DNA of 64,000 nucleotides from Elymus sibiricus (taxonomy: Eukaryota; Streptophyta; Magnoliopsida; Poales; Poaceae), in the NCBI GenBank assembly GCA_039707655.1, contig CM077667.1:415815409-415879408 (forward strand), written 5' to 3'. Under the pieces are notes generated by a model. The model searched no databases, was not told where the DNA came from, and worked only from the letters and a program-made list of their open reading frames with translations. Shown here piece by piece: positions 10,198-22,822 of this stretch. The position numbers and the translations under genes were made by a program. Each line of letters starts with the position of its first letter. Positions within the stretch are counted from its first letter, which is position 1.

Positions 10198-13100
10198 ATG
10201 GCTCGCGCAGTAGCACCCCTGAATTTTAATGCGTTCCTAGAGAAAGCTAAGTTGAAAGATGATGGAAGTAACTTTGTGGACTGGGCTCGTAATCTAAGGA
10301 TTATCCTTACGGCTTCCCAGAAGGCTTATGTCCTTGATGCACCGCTTGGTGATCCACCCACTCCAGTTGAGTCTCTAGACGTTGTGAACGCCTGGCAGGC
10401 TCGTTCTGAAGATTACTCAATAGTTCAATGTGCAATATTGTATGGCTTAGAACCGGGACTTCAAAGACGTTTTGAACGTCATGGAGCATATGAGATGTTC
10501 CAGGAATTGAAGTTTATCTTTCAGAAGAATGCCCGGATCGAGAGATATGAGATCTCCGATAAGTTCTATGCTTGCAAGATGGAGGAGAACGGGTCTATCA
10601 GTGATCACGTACTCAGAATGTCTGGGTACTCCACCCGTCTGGCAGAATTGGGGATGCCCCTTCCACCAGAGGCTATCACTGACAGAGTTCTTCAATCATT
10701 GCCACCTAGCTACAAGAGCTTCGTGTTGAACTATAACATGCACGGGATGAACAAGTCAGTCGCCGAGCTGTTTTCGATGCTGAAAGCCGCTGAGTCTGAA
10801 ATTCAGAAGGAGCATCAAGTGTTGATGGTCAATAAAACCACTAGTTTCAAGAAAAATGGCAAGGGTAAGAAGGGTAACTCCAAGAAGAGTGGCAAAGCAG
10901 TTGCTCCTCTCGTGAAGAAACCCAAGGCTGGACCCAAACCAGAAACTGAGTGCTTTCATTGCAAGGGAACTGGACACTGGAAGCGGAACTGCCCCAAGTA
11001 TTTGGCTGACAAGAAGGCGGCCAACAACAAACAAGGTATATATGATATACATGTTATTGATGTGTACCTTACCAACTCTCGTTGTAGTGCCTGGGTATTT
11101 GATACCGGTGCGGTTGCTCATATTTGCAACTCAAAACAGGAACTGCGGAATAGACGGAGGCTGGCAAAGGACGAAGTGACGATGCGCGTGGGAAATGGTT
11201 CCAAGGTTGATGTGATCGCCGTCGGCACGCTCGCTCTTCGATTACCATCGGGATTAGTGATGAACCTGAATAATTGTTATTTAGTGCCTGCGTTAAGCAT
11301 GAACATTATATCTGGATCTTGTTTATTGCGAGACGGTTACTCATTTAAATCAGAGAATAATGGTTGTTCTATTTATATGAGTAATATCTTTTATGGTCAT
11401 GCACCCAATGTGAGGGGTTTATTCTTATTGAATCTCGATAGTAATGATACACATGTTCATAACATTGATGCCAAAAGATGTAGAATTGATAATGATAATA
11501 CCACTTTCTTGTGGCACTGCCGTTTAGGTCATATTGGCGTAAAACGCATGAGGAAGCTCCATGCTGATGGACTTTTGTAGTCACTTGATTTTGAATCACT
11601 TGACACATGTGAGCCATGCCTCATGGGCAAGATGACTAAAACGCCGTTCTCTGGAACAATGGAACGGGCAAGTGACTTATTGGAAATCATACATACTGAT
11701 GTGTGCGGTCCGATGAGTATTGAGGCGCGCGGTGGTTATCGTTACTTTCTCACCTTCACTGATGACTTAAGTAGATATGGGTATATTTACTTAATGAAAC
11801 ACAAGTCTGAAACATTTGAAAAGTTCAAACAATTTCAGAGTGAAGTTGAGAATCATCGTAACAAGAAGATTAAATTCCTACGATCTGATCGAGGAGGAGA
11901 ATATCTGAGTTATGAGTTTGGCAGTCACTTAAGACAGTGTGGAATTGTTTCACAATTGACACCGCCTGGAACACCACAGCGTAATGGTGTGTCCGAACGT
12001 CGTAATCGAACCTTATTGGATATGGTGCGATCTATGATGTCTCTTGCCGATTTGCCACTATCGTTTTGGGGTTATGCATTAGAGACAGCTGCATTCACTT
12101 TAAATAGGGCACCATCGAAATCCGTTGAGACGACGCCATATGAACTTTGGTTTGGCAAGAAGCCAAAGCTGTCGTTTCTTAAAGTTTGGGGATGTGATGC
12201 TTATGTCAAAAAGCTTCAGCCTGAAAAGCTGGAACCCAAAGCGGAAAAATGCGTCTTCATAGGATACCCAAAAGAGACAGTTGGGTATACCTTCTACCTC
12301 AGATCCGAAGGCAAAGTTTTTGTCGCTAAAAACGGAACATTTCTTGAGAAAGAGTTTCTCTCGAAAGAATTGAGTGGGAGGAAGATAGAACTTGATGAGG
12401 TTGTTGAACCTTTACTTCAACCTAAAAGTAGCGCAGCGCAGAAAGATGTTTCTGTAGAGCCTACATCAGCTGAAGAGGAAGTTAATGATGATGATCATGA
12501 AGCTTTGGATCAAGTTGCTATCGAACCTCGTAGGTCGACAAGGACGCGTACTGCTCCTGAGTGGTACGGCAACCCTGTCTTAGAGGTCATGTTGTTGGAC
12601 AACGATGAACCTACGAGCTATGGAGAAGCGATGATGGGCCCAGATTCCGAGAAGTGGTTAGAGGCCATGAAATCCGAGATGGGATCCATGTATGAAAACA
12701 AAGTATGGAATTTGGAAGTATTACCTGAAGGGCGTAAGGCCATTCAGAACAAATGGATCTTTAAGAGGAAGACGGACGCGGACGGTAATGTCACCGTCTA
12801 TAAAGCTCGACTTGTGGCAAGGGGTTTTTCACAAGTTCAAGGAGTTGACTACGATGAGACCTTCTCACCCGTAGCGATGCTTAAGTCCGTCAGAATCATG
12901 TTAGCAATAGCTGCCTTTTTCGATTATGAAATTTGGCAGATGGATGTCAAAACAGCGTTCCTTAACGGTTTCCTTAAGGAAGAGTTGTATATGATGCAAC
13001 CAGAAGGTTTTGTCAATCCAGAGAATGCTGACAAAGTTTGCAAACTCCAGCGATCCATTTATGGACTGGTGCAAGCATCTCGGAGTTGGAATCTTCGCTT

Positions 13101-14181
13101 TGATGAGGTGATCAAAGCGTTCGAGTTTATACAAGTTTACGGAGAAGCTTGTATTTACAAGAAAGTGAGTGGGAGCTCTATAGCGTTTCTAATATTATAT
13201 GTGGATGACATATTACTGATTGGAAACAATATAGAAATGTTGGAAAGCGTGAAGGAATATTTGAATAAGAGTTTTTCAATGAAGGACCTAGGAGAAGCTG
13301 CTTTCATATTAGGCATCAAGATCAATAGAGATAGATCGAGACGTTTAATAGGACTTTCACAACGCACATACCTTGATAAGATTTTGAAGAAGTTCAAAAT
13401 GGATCAGTCCAAGAAGGGGTTCTTGCCTGTGTTGCAAGGTGTGAAGTTGAGTAAGACTCAATGCCCAGTGACTGCAGAAGATAGAGAAAAGATGAGTGTC
13501 ATCCCCTATGCTTCAGCCATAGGCTCTATCATGTATGCAATGATGTGCACAAGACCCGATGTCAGCCTTGCCATAAGTATGGTCGGAAGGTTTCAAAGTG
13601 ATCCAGGAATGGAACACTAGACGGCGGTCAAGAATATCTTGAAGTACCTGAAAAGGACTAAGGACATGTTTCTCGTTTATGGAGGTGATCAAGAGCTCGT
13701 CGTAAAAGGTTACGTCGATGCAAGCTTTGACACTGATCCGGATGACTCTAAGTCGCAAACCGGATACGTATTTATTCTTAATGGGGGTGCGGTTAGCTGG
13801 TGCAGTTCCAAGCAAAGCGTGGTAGCTGATTCTACATGCGAAGCGGAGTACATCGCTGCCTCGGAGGCGGCGAAGGAAGGTGTCTGGATGAAGGAGTTCA
13901 TGACAGATCTTGGAGTAGTGCCTAGTGCGCTTAACCCAATGACTCTGTTTTGTGATAATACTGGTGCCATTGCTCTAGCCAAGGAACCAAGATTTCACAA
14001 GAGGACCAGACACATAAAGCGACGTTTCAATTCCATCCGCGATTACATCAAGGAGGACGACATAAATATTTGCAAAGTACACACGGATCTGAATGTTGCA
14101 GATCCGATGACTAAACCTCTTCCAAGGGCTAAACATGAACAACACCAGAACTGCATGGGTGTTCGATTCATTACAATGTAA
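10198..14181 (+). pseudogene. Angela gag-pol polyprotein with two in-frame TAG stops
   Basis: One frame of about 1327 codons, order gag - protease - integrase - RT - RNase H. Gag starts at 10198; CCHC knuckle CFHCKGTGHWKRNC near 10950; protease VFDTGAVAHIC near 11095; GAG-pre-integrase HCRLGHIGVKRMRKLH near 11520; integrase HTDVCGPM near 11690, FTDDLSRYGY near 11755 and LRSDRGGEYLS near 11880; RT MDVKTAFLNGFLKEELYM near 12945 and YVDDILLIGN near 13200; RNase H GYVDASFDTD near 13710 and CEAEYIAASEA near 13840. The only breaks are TAG at 11578-11580 (start of integrase) and TAG at 13618-13620 (before RNase H, where a Trp codon is expected). There is no frameshift. Regions after the stops stay in register, so the copy died recently. 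Confidence 0.95.
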
Positions 14182-14218
14182 ATCACATAGTGATGTGAAC
14201 TAGATTATTGACTCTAGT

Positions 14219-14231
14219 GCAAGTGGGAGAC
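14219..14231 (+). other. Angela polypurine tract
   Basis: GCAAGTGGGAGAC directly before the 3' LTR. It primes plus-strand DNA synthesis. Confidence 0.8.
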
Positions 14232-16112
14232 TGTTGGAAATATGCCCTAGAGGCAATAATAAATTGGTTATTATTATATTTCCTTGTTCATGATAATCGT
14301 TTATTATCCATGCTATAATTGTATTGATTGGAAACTCAAATACATGTGTGGGTACATAGACAACATTGTGTCCCTAGTAAGCCTCTAGTTGACTAGCTCG
14401 TTGATCAAAGATGGTTAAGGTTTCCTAGCCATTGACATGAGATGTCATTTGATAACGGGATCACATCATTAGGAGAATGATGTGATGGACAAGACCCAAA
14501 CTATAAACGTAGCATATGATCGTGTCAGTTTATTGCTATTGTTTTCTGCATGTCAAGTATCTGTTCCTATGACCATGAGATCATGCAACTCCCTGACATC
14601 GGAGGAGTACCTTGTGTGTATCAAACGTCGCAACGTAACTGGGTGACTATAAAGGTGCTCTACAGGTATCTCCGAGGGTGTCTGTTGGGTTGGCATGGAT
14701 CAAGACTGGGATTTGTTACTCCGTATGACGGAGAGGTATCTCAGGGCCCACTCGGTAATACAACATTACAATGAGCCTTGCAAGCAATGTGACTAAAGTG
14801 TTAGCCACGAGATCTTGTATTACGGAACGAGTAAAGAGACTTGCCGGTAACGAGATTGAACTAGGTATAGAGATACCGACGATCGAATCTCGGGCAAGTA
14901 ACATACCGAAGAACAAAGGGAACAGCATACGGGATTAACTGAATCCTTGACATAGAGGTTCGACCGATAAAGATCTTCGTAGAATATGTAGGAGCCAATA
15001 TGGGCATCCAGGTCCCGCTATTGGTTATTGATCGTAGAGGTGTCTCGGTCATGTCTACATAGTTCTCGAACCCGCAGGGTCTACACACTTAACGTTTGGT
15101 GACGATTAGTATAGTTGAGTTATTGTGTTGGTGACCGAAGGTTGTTCGGAGTCCCGGATAAGATCCAGGACATGACGAGGGTCTCCGGAAGAGTCCGGAG
15201 GTAAAGATTAATATATGTGATAATAGTGTTTTGATCTCCGGAAAGGTTCCGGAATTCACCGGAAGGGGTTCCGGATGTTTACCGAAGTGTTCGGGTGCAG
15301 CAACACTTTATATGAGCCAAAGGGGTAAAGCCCACAAGGTATTGGAAAGTGCAAAAGGAAGTTTTGCTGCTGCCTTAAGCGGTACTGTCGCTGGTAAAGG
15401 CAGTACTACCGCGTAAGCGGTACTACCGCTTGTGTGAAGCGGTACTACCGCCCAAGCGGTACTACCGCTTGTGTGAAGCGGTACTACCGCCCAAGCGGTA
15501 CTACCGCTCGTGAACGGTACTACCGCTTGTGCGCGGTACTGCAGGGATCCGAGTTGGACTCTTTCCCTGCGGGCCAAACCGACCTTGTGCGGGCAAAACC
15601 GACCTGGAGGAGGCTTTTACTCCAAGTTTAGACCCCAAGGCTCAACATATAAATAGAGGGGCAGGGCTAGCACACGGGACACATTAAGATTTCCCAAGCC
15701 GTGTGTCGGCAACCCTAACCCTCTAGTTCTCCCGTCATAATCTCCGTAGTGCTTGGCGAAGCCCTGCAGAGATTGTTCCTCACCAACATCACCACGCCGT
15801 CGTGCTGCCGGAACTCATCTACTACTTCATCATCGCTCGCTGGATCGAGGAGGTGAAGGCGTCACCAAGCCGTACGTGTGTTGAACGCGGAGGTGCCGTC
15901 CGTTCGGCACTAGTTCGTGATCGGATCGAGGGACGACTTGCGATTTGGATCGCGGAGACGTTCGACTACATCAACCGCGTTTCTTAACGCTTCCGCTTAG
16001 CGATCTACAAGGGTATGTAGATTCACTCTCCCTCTCGTAGATGCTCATCACCATGGATAGATCTTGCGTGTGCGTAGGAAAATTTTTGTTTCCCATGCGA
16101 CGTTCCCCAACA
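14232..16112 (+). repeat. Angela 3' LTR
   Basis: Same length as the 5' LTR with about 13 substitutions and no indel. TATA box at 15648-15655. The substitutions are concentrated around the palindrome array and R/U5. Confidence 0.95.
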
Positions 16113-16229
16113 GGTAGCATCTTCTTCCTCCTCCGAGGTCCATAGATAGGGTTAAATCTCCCTAAAGATCTTCGGGTCTGGAACATAGGGATCAACATGG
16201 CTCTCCCCATCTGAATCTTGAGACGACAT
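16113..16229 (-). pseudogene. Third ORF of the gypsy element, 5' part
   Basis: Starts MSSQDSDGESHVDPYVPD at 16229 after the internal promoter-like module. It is acidic, with an in-frame TAA near 16158, and is cut after 39 codons by the Angela insertion (target duplication ggtag 16113-16117). Its remainder is at 6759-7060. It occupies the place where Athila elements carry an env-like ORF, but no signal peptide or membrane segment is visible. Confidence 0.55.
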
Positions 16230-16299
16230 ATTTTCAAATCTGTCAGGAAAACAGCACGAAACAAGAACAGGGGATTTCTCTACGATGCGTCGTCAAAAC

Positions 16300-16425
16300 A
16301 GTCGGGGCTATATATAGAGAATTTTTATTCTTGGGAAACAAGTATTTGGAAGGAAAACGGAGTCGGGAAGGCATCCGAGGTGGGCACAACCCACCAGGGC
16401 GCGCCCTGGTGTATCGTGCTCACCT
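16300..16425 (-). promoter_or_regulatory. Internal promoter-like module before the gypsy third ORF
   Basis: On the minus strand this holds a GC-rich palindrome (perfect 20-bp core CACCAGGGCGCGCCCTGGTG at 16392-16411, inside 16382-16420), then about 75 bp further a TATA box CTATATATAG at 16308-16317, then about 80 bp of leader before an ATG at 16229. The same palindrome-then-TATA layout occurs in this element's LTRs and in the LTR at 63568. A promoter function is inferred from this resemblance. Confidence 0.5.
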
Positions 16426-16529
16426 CGATCACCTTCCGGTTTATTTTTTTTATTTCCAAAATTCTAAAATATTCCAAAACTGACAAAAAATATTTTTGTG
16501 GATTTTTCGGAGTCCGTTTACTTACCGTA

Positions 16530-19230
16530 TCACGTACCTCCTAATTTTAAGTATTCTGGAGTGTTCCGGAAGATTTCTTTTATGTGTTCCTCCGGTGTCA
16601 TGGTTTGGATAACATTGTTTTCAACGTTAATTGGCGTACCTAAGATATAATGCTTAATTCTTTGTCCATTGACTACCTTCGGATTAGTACCTTCGGCGTT
16701 ATTAATCTTAATAGCTCCAGAACGATAGACCTCTTCAATAATATATGGTCCTTCCCATTTTGAGAGAAGTTTTCCTGCAAAAAATCTTAAACGAGAGTTG
16801 AACAAAAGAACATGATCTCCTATTTTGAATTCCTGCTTTTGGATTCTCTTGTCATGCCATCTTTTTACTTTTTCTTTGAATAGCTTGGAATTTTCATACG
16901 CTTGGGTTCTCCATTCATCTGGTGAGCTAATATCAAATAGCCTCTTCTCACCGGCAAGTTTGAAATCATAGTTGAGTTCTTTAATTGCCCAAAATGCTTT
17001 ATGTTCTAGTTCTAGAGGAATATGACAAGCTTTCCCATACACCATTTTATATGGAGACATACCCATAGGGTTTTTTATAAGCTGTTCTATAGGCCCAAAG
17101 TGCATCATCTAATTTCTTAGACCAATTCTTACGAGACCTATTGACAATTTTTTGTAATATTAATTTTATTTCTCTATTGCTAAGTTCTACTTGACCACTA
17201 GATTGAGGATGATAGGGTGATGCAATTCTATGGTTAACATCATATTTAGCAAGCATCTTACGGAAAGCACCATGAATAAAGTGTGAACCACCATCGGTCA
17301 TTAAATATCTAGGGATTCCAAACCTCGGGAAGATAACCTCTTTAAGCATTTTAATGGAGGTGTGGTGATCAGCACTACTAGTTGGAATAGCTTCTACCCA
17401 CTTAGTGACATAATCAACCGCAACTAAAATATGAGTGTACACGTTAGAGGAAGGAAAAGGCCCCATGTAATCAAAACCCCACACGTCAAATGGTTCAACA
17501 ACAAGTGAATAATTCATAGGCATTTCTTGACGCTTACCGATATTACCAATTCTTTGACATTCATCACAAGACAAGACAAACTTACGGGCATCCTTGAAGA
17601 GAGTAGGCCAATAAAAACCAGATTGCAATACCTTGTGAGCAGTTCTATCTCCCGCATGATGTCCTCCATAAGCTTCGGAATGACATTTCCGTAGGATTTG
17701 TTCCTGTTCATGCTCAGGTACACAGCGTCTAATAATACCATCTACTCATTTATAAAGATGTGGGTCATCCCAAAAGTAATGTCTCAAGTCATAGAATTTT
17801 TTTCTCTTTTGTTGGTATGTGAAACTAGGCGGTATATATTTAGCAACAATGTAATTAGCATAATCAGCATACCAAGGTGTGTTGTGTGAGACACTTATTG
17901 CAGCTAGCTGTTCGTCAGGAAAACTATCATCAATAGGTAGTGGGTCATCAAGAATATTTTCTAACCTAGACAGGTTATCAGCTACGGGGTTCTCAGCTCC
18001 TTTCCTATCAACGATATGTAAGTCAAATTCTTGAAGCAAAAGAACCCACCTAATGAGTCTAGGTTTAGCATCTTTCTTTTCCATAAGATATTTTATAGAA
18101 ACATGATCGGTGTGAACAATAACTTTGGAGTCAACAATATAGGATCTAAATTTATCACAAGCAAACACAACTGCTAAAAATTCCTTTTCAGTAGTGGCAT
18201 AATTTCGTTGGGCACTGTCTAGAGTTTTACTAGCATAATGGATAACATTCAATTTCTTATCAACTCTTTGTCCTAGGACAGCACCAACAGCATAATCACT
18301 AGCATCACACATAATTTCAAAAGGCAAGTTCCAATCAGGTGGTTGAACGATAGGTGCAGAGGTTAAGGCTTTCTTGAGTGTTTCAAAGGCTTCCACACAA
18401 TCATCATCAAAAACAAAAGGGATATCCTTTTGCAAAAGATTAGTAAGAGGCCTAGAAATTTTAGAGAAGTCTTTAATGAACCTCCTATAAAAACCAGCAT
18501 GACCAAGGAAACTTCGAATACCTTTAATATCTTTAGGACATGGCATTTTCTCAATTGCATCAACTTTAGCTTTATCCACCTCAATACCTCGTTCAGATAT
18601 TTTATGCCCCAAGACAATACCTTCATTAACCATAAAGTGGCACTTCTCCCAATTCAAGACAAGATTAGTTTGTTCACATCTCTGCAAAACTCGATCAAGG
18701 TTACTTAAGCAATCATCAAAAGAAGTTCTGTAAATGGAAAAATCATCCATGAAAACCTCCACAATCTTTTCACAAAAGTCAGAGAATATAGCAGTCATAC
18801 ATCTTTGAAAGGTAGCAGGCGCATTGCATAAACCAAAAGGCATACATCTATAAGCATAGGTTCCAAAAGGGCAAGTAAAGGTGGTTTTCTCTTGATCGGT
18901 TGTGACACGGGTATTTGAGAGAAACCAGAATATTCATCTAGGAAACAAAAGTGTGTGTGCTTAGATAGTCTCTCTAGCATTTGATCAATGAAAGGCAAAG
19001 GGTAATGATCTTTCCTAGTAGCTTTATTTAATTTTCTAAAATCAATTACCATTCTATAGCCGGTGACAATTCTTTGTGAAATGAGTTCATTCTTATCATT
19101 AGGAACAACGGTAATACCTCCTTTCTTAGGGACACAATGAACGGGACTTGCCCATCTACTATCAGCTATAGGATAGATTATACCTGCTTCCAGAAGCTTT
19201 AAATATTTCAGTTCTTACCACTTCTTTCAT
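16530..19230 (-). pseudogene. Gypsy reverse transcriptase, RNase H and integrase
   Basis: Order on the minus strand: RT (VIDFRKLNKATRKDHYPLPF near 19040; [16 protein letters not shown] at 18843; catalytic FMDDFSIY near 18750), RNase H ([16 protein letters not shown] near 18310; [17 protein letters not shown] near 18180) and integrase (HHCC finger ending CDECQRIG near 17550; D,D,E at GFDYMGPFP, LMTDGGSHF and ELSNREI). There is no obvious chromodomain. Damage: an extra T near 19200, a 1-nt loss near 18905 that removes register in RT, a TGA stop at 17746-17748 between RNase H and integrase, and an extra A near 17083. It cannot make a working polyprotein. Confidence 0.9.
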
Positions 19231-21195
19231 CTTGGGATTTAATCGACGTTGGTGATCAACAACGGGTTTAGCATCAGGTTCCATATTAAGAACTTTCAAT
19301 AATCTTTCTTCTTCATGTTCTGAAAGGTTAGCACTAATAATAACAGGATATATCTTTTTCTCATCAAGATAAGCATACTTCAAAGTGTCAGGCAATTGTT
19401 TCAATTCAAACACAGGATCACCTTTGGGTGGAGGAGGACCTCCAAGGGTTTCAATAGGAAAATTGTGTTTCAGAAGAGGTTGTTGTTCGAAGAAAATTTG
19501 ATCTATTTCATTTCTTTCACGTAAGTGCATATCATTTTCATGGTCGAGCAAATATTGTTCTAATGGATCAGTAGGAGGCACAGCAATAGAATCAAGACCA
19601 ATTATTTCATCCTTACTAGGTAACGCTTTATCACGAGGGTGTCTACTAAACTTGGAAAAATTAAACTCATGAGACACATTACCAAAGCTGACACCGACAG
19701 TTTGTTTTTCACAATCTATCTTAGCATTGACGGTGCTCAAGAAAGGTCTACCAAAGATAATGGGACAAAAGTCATCTTGTGGGGAACCAAGGACTAGAAA
19801 ATCAGTAGGGTATTTTATTTTCCCACACAAGACTTCAACATCTCTAACAATCCCAAGTGGTGTGATAGTGTCTCTATTAGCAAGTTTAATAGTAACATCA
19901 ATATCTTCCATTTCAGCAGGTGCTATTTCATTCATAATTTCTTGGTATAAGGTAAAAGGGATAACACTCACACTAGCACCTAAATCACATAAACCATGGT
20001 AGCAATGATCTCCTATTTTAACTGAGACAACGGGCAAGCCTTCTATAGGTCTATGTTTATCTCTCTTATCAGGTTTTGCAATTCTAGCAGCTTCATCACA
20101 AAGGTAGATGACATGCCCATCAATATTTTCTACCAAGAGATCTTTAACCATAGCAACACTAGGTTCTACTTTAATTTGCTCAGGGGGTTTAGGTGCTCTT
20201 ATATTACTCTTACGAACCACAGTTGATACCTTAGCATGTTCCTTTATCCTAACAGGGAAAGGTGGTTTTTCAATATAAGTGGTAGGCACAACTGGATCAA
20301 CATTGTAAAAGATGGTTTCTTCTTTAGCTATGACCGGTTCTTTAATTTCTTCTTTAATAGGGGGATGATATTTAAACCACTTCTCCTTAGGGAGATCAAC
20401 GTGAGTAGCAAATGCTTCGCAGAAAGAGGCTACTATCTCAGAGTCAAGTCCGTATTTAGTGCTAACCTTGTGAAAAGTATCGGTATTCACAACAGATTTA
20501 ACACAATCAAATTCAAGCTTTATACCTGACTCATTACCTTCTTCGAGTTCCCAATCTTCAGAGTTGTGTTTAATTCTTTCTAAGAGATCCCACTTGAAAT
20601 CAATAGTCTTCTTCATATAAGAACCAGCACAAGAAGTATCGAGCATGGATTGATCATTATGAGAAAGCCGAGCATAAAAATTCTGAATGATAACTTCCCT
20701 CGGAATGTCATGATTGGGGCATGAATATAACATTGACTTAAGCCTCCCCCAAGCTAGAGCTATACTTTCTCCTTCACGAGGCCAAAAATTATATATATAA
20801 TTCCGATCACGATGAACTAGATGCATAGGATAAAACTTTTGATGGAATTCCAATTGCAAACGATTCCAGTTCCACGATCCAAGATCATCACATAGCCTAT
20901 ACCATGTCAATGCTTTTCCCTCCAAAGATAAAGGGAAAACCTTCTTCTTAACTTCATCTCCGGGTAAACCTGCAAGCTTAAATAATTCACATATTTCATT
21001 CACATATAAGAGATGCATATCAGGATGTTCAGTTCCATCTCCTGCATAAGGTTTAGCAAGCAGTTGTTCTAGCATACCCGAAGGAATTTCATAAGTAACA
21101 TTTTCAGTAGGTGCTGTAGGTTGAGGGGTAACTAATTGTGGTTCCGGTCGAGGTGAAGATACCCCGAACAAACCCCTCAAAGGATTGTTCTCCAT
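19162..21195 (-). pseudogene. Gypsy gag-protease region
   Basis: Starts at ATG 21195 (MENNPLRGLFG); an in-frame ATG also lies 15 nt upstream. The N-terminal half is a retrotransposon gag domain (TWYRLCDDLGSWNWN at about 20880 and WPREGESIALAWGRLKSML at about 20750). No CCHC zinc knuckle is visible. An aspartic protease follows with LCDLGASVSVIPF near 19970 and IIFGRPFLSTVNAKI near 19740. CDLGAS instead of DTG is a form I associate with the Athila/Tat branch. The frame is open for about 680 codons and then leaves register near 19200, where one extra T in a short T run separates it from RT. It would supply capsid and protease if intact. Confidence 0.85.
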
Positions 21196-21272
21196 AGTAG
21201 CAAGTAGCAATAAATTTCAGCACGTAGTATAAGTTTTTCCTTACCGATTTCCACATACCAAGAGCGCTTCAC

Positions 21273-21290
21273 TCCCCGGCAACGGCACCA
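21273..21290 (-). other. Primer binding site of the gypsy element (tRNA-Asp type)
   Basis: Minus strand TGGTGCCGTTGCCGGGGA, 12 nt inside the 5' LTR. It matches the complement of the 3' end of plant tRNA-Asp with one mismatch (T for C at position 4). Confidence 0.75.
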
Positions 21291-21302
21291 GAAAAAGAGT
21301 CT

Positions 21303-22822
21303 TGATGACTCACAAGTATAGGGGATCAATCGTAGTCCTTTCGATAAGTAAGAGTGTCGAACCCAACGAGGAGCAGAAGGAAATGACAAGCGGTTTTCAG
21401 CAAGGTAATTTCTGCAAGCACTAAAATTGTAGGTAACAGATAGTTTGATAGCAAGGTAATTGGTAGCAAGAAAGTAACGGTAACGGTAAATAAGGTGCAG
21501 CAAGGTAGCCCAATCCTTTTGAGGCAAAGGATAGGCCAGAACAATCACTAGTAATAGGCAAAGTGTTCTTGAGGGTACACGGGAATTTCGTCTAGTCACT
21601 TTTATCATGTTGGTTTGATTCGTGTTCGCTACTTTGATAATTTGATATGTGGGTGGACCGGTGCTAAGGTGTTGTTCTTACTTGAACTAACAACCTACTT
21701 ATGATTAACCCCCTCGCAAGCATCCGCAACTACGAGAAAAGTATTAAGACAAAGTCTAACCATAGCATTAAACATGTGGATCCAAATCAGTCCCTTACGA
21801 AGTAGCGCATAAACTAGGGTTTAAGCTTCTGTCACTCTAGCAACCCATCATCTAATAACTACTCCACAATGCATTCCCTTAGGCCCATGAATGGTGAAGT
21901 GTCATGTAGTTGACGTTCACATGACACCACTAAGGGAATCACAACATACATATCATCAAAATATCGAAAACATATCAAATTCACATGATTACTTGCAACA
22001 GGACTTCTCCCGTGACCTCAAGAACAAAGGTAAATACTCACAAATAATAAACATGCTCAAGATCAGAGGCGTATTAAATAGCATAATGGATCTGAACATA
22101 TAATCTTCCACTAAATAAACCATATAGTAATCAACTACGCAAGGTAATCAACACTACTAGTCACCCACAGGTACCAATCTGAGGTTCCGGTACAAAGATT
22201 GAACACAAGAGATGAACTAGGGTTTGAGAGGAGTTGGTGCTGTTGAAGATGTTGATGAAGATTGGCCTCCCAAAGATGAGAGGGGTGTTGGTGATGACGA
22301 TAGCTTCGATTTCCCCCTCCGGGAGGGAAGTTCCCCCGGCGGAATCGCTCCGCCGGAGGGCAAAAGTGCTCCTGCCCAAGTTCCGCCTCGAGGCGGCGGC
22401 GCTTCATCCCGAAAGTACTCCTCTTAATTTTTTTAGGTTTTTGGGGAATTTATACCAAAAGATGGGCATCGGAAGCGGGCCAGGCTGGGCACAACCCATC
22501 AGGGCGCGCCCAGGGGGGCCTGGCGTGCCCTGGTGGGTTGTGCCCACCTGGGGGCCCTCCTCCGGAAGTTTTCAGCTCCAGTAATTTTTATTAAATACAA
22601 AAATAAACTCCATAAATTTTCAGCTTCATTGGAGTTGTGCAGAATAGGTATCTCTGACGTGCTTTTCTTGGGTCCAGAATTCCAGCTGCCGGTATTCTCC
22701 CTCTTTGGGTAAACCTTGCATATTATGAGAGAAAAGGCATTAGAATCACTCCCCAAAGCATTATTATTCAACAAAACAAAGTAAATATCAGTAGGAAATC
22801 ATGATGCAAAATGGACGTATCA
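21303..22822 (-). repeat. 5' LTR of the gypsy element
   Basis: Runs from TGATACGTCC at 22822 to TCATCA at 21303 on the minus strand. It would drive the gypsy transcript. Palindrome at 22488-22545; TATA box (minus TATAAATTCCCC) at 22443-22454, about 35 bp downstream in the direction of transcription. Confidence 0.9.

Larger units (their letters stand above)
7061..16112 (+). mobile_element. Ty1/copia LTR retrotransposon of the BARE-1/Angela/WIS type
   Basis: Complete element with LTRs TGTTGGAAATATGCCCTAGA...CCCCAACA of identical length (1881 bp), a perfect 5-bp target duplication GGTAG (7056-7060 and 16113-16117), a tRNA-iMet PBS, one long gag-pol frame and a polypurine tract. By eye the LTRs differ at about 13 sites (0.7%). 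With the commonly used grass rate of 1.3e-8 per site per year this would mean roughly 0.27 million years. It lies inside the third ORF of the gypsy element, so it is the youngest layer of the stack. Identification rests on the LTR start and the polyprotein N-terminus MARAVAPLNFNAFLEKAKL. Confidence 0.95.
4041..22822 (-). mobile_element. Ty3/gypsy LTR retrotransposon, Athila/Tat-like, interrupted by an Angela element
   Basis: Two 1520-bp LTRs without length difference flank a minus-strand interior. In element order it has a 5' LTR (21303-22822), a PBS matching tRNA-Asp, gag-protease, RT/RNase H/integrase, an internal promoter-like module, a third ORF, a noncoding 3' region, a polypurine tract and a 3' LTR (4041-5560). 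The termini are TGATACGTCC...TCATCA. The target duplication is agatc/ggatc (one mismatch). By eye the LTRs differ at about 37 of 1520 sites (2.4%). The tRNA-Asp primer site, the protease motif CDLGAS and an extra ORF after pol fit the Athila/Tat branch. All coding regions are broken. Confidence 0.9.

Noticed and set aside
22224..22584. ORFs inside the gypsy LTRs (also 4962-5226)
   Set aside because: They run over the GC-rich palindrome and TATA region on the strand opposite to element transcription; chance ORFs.
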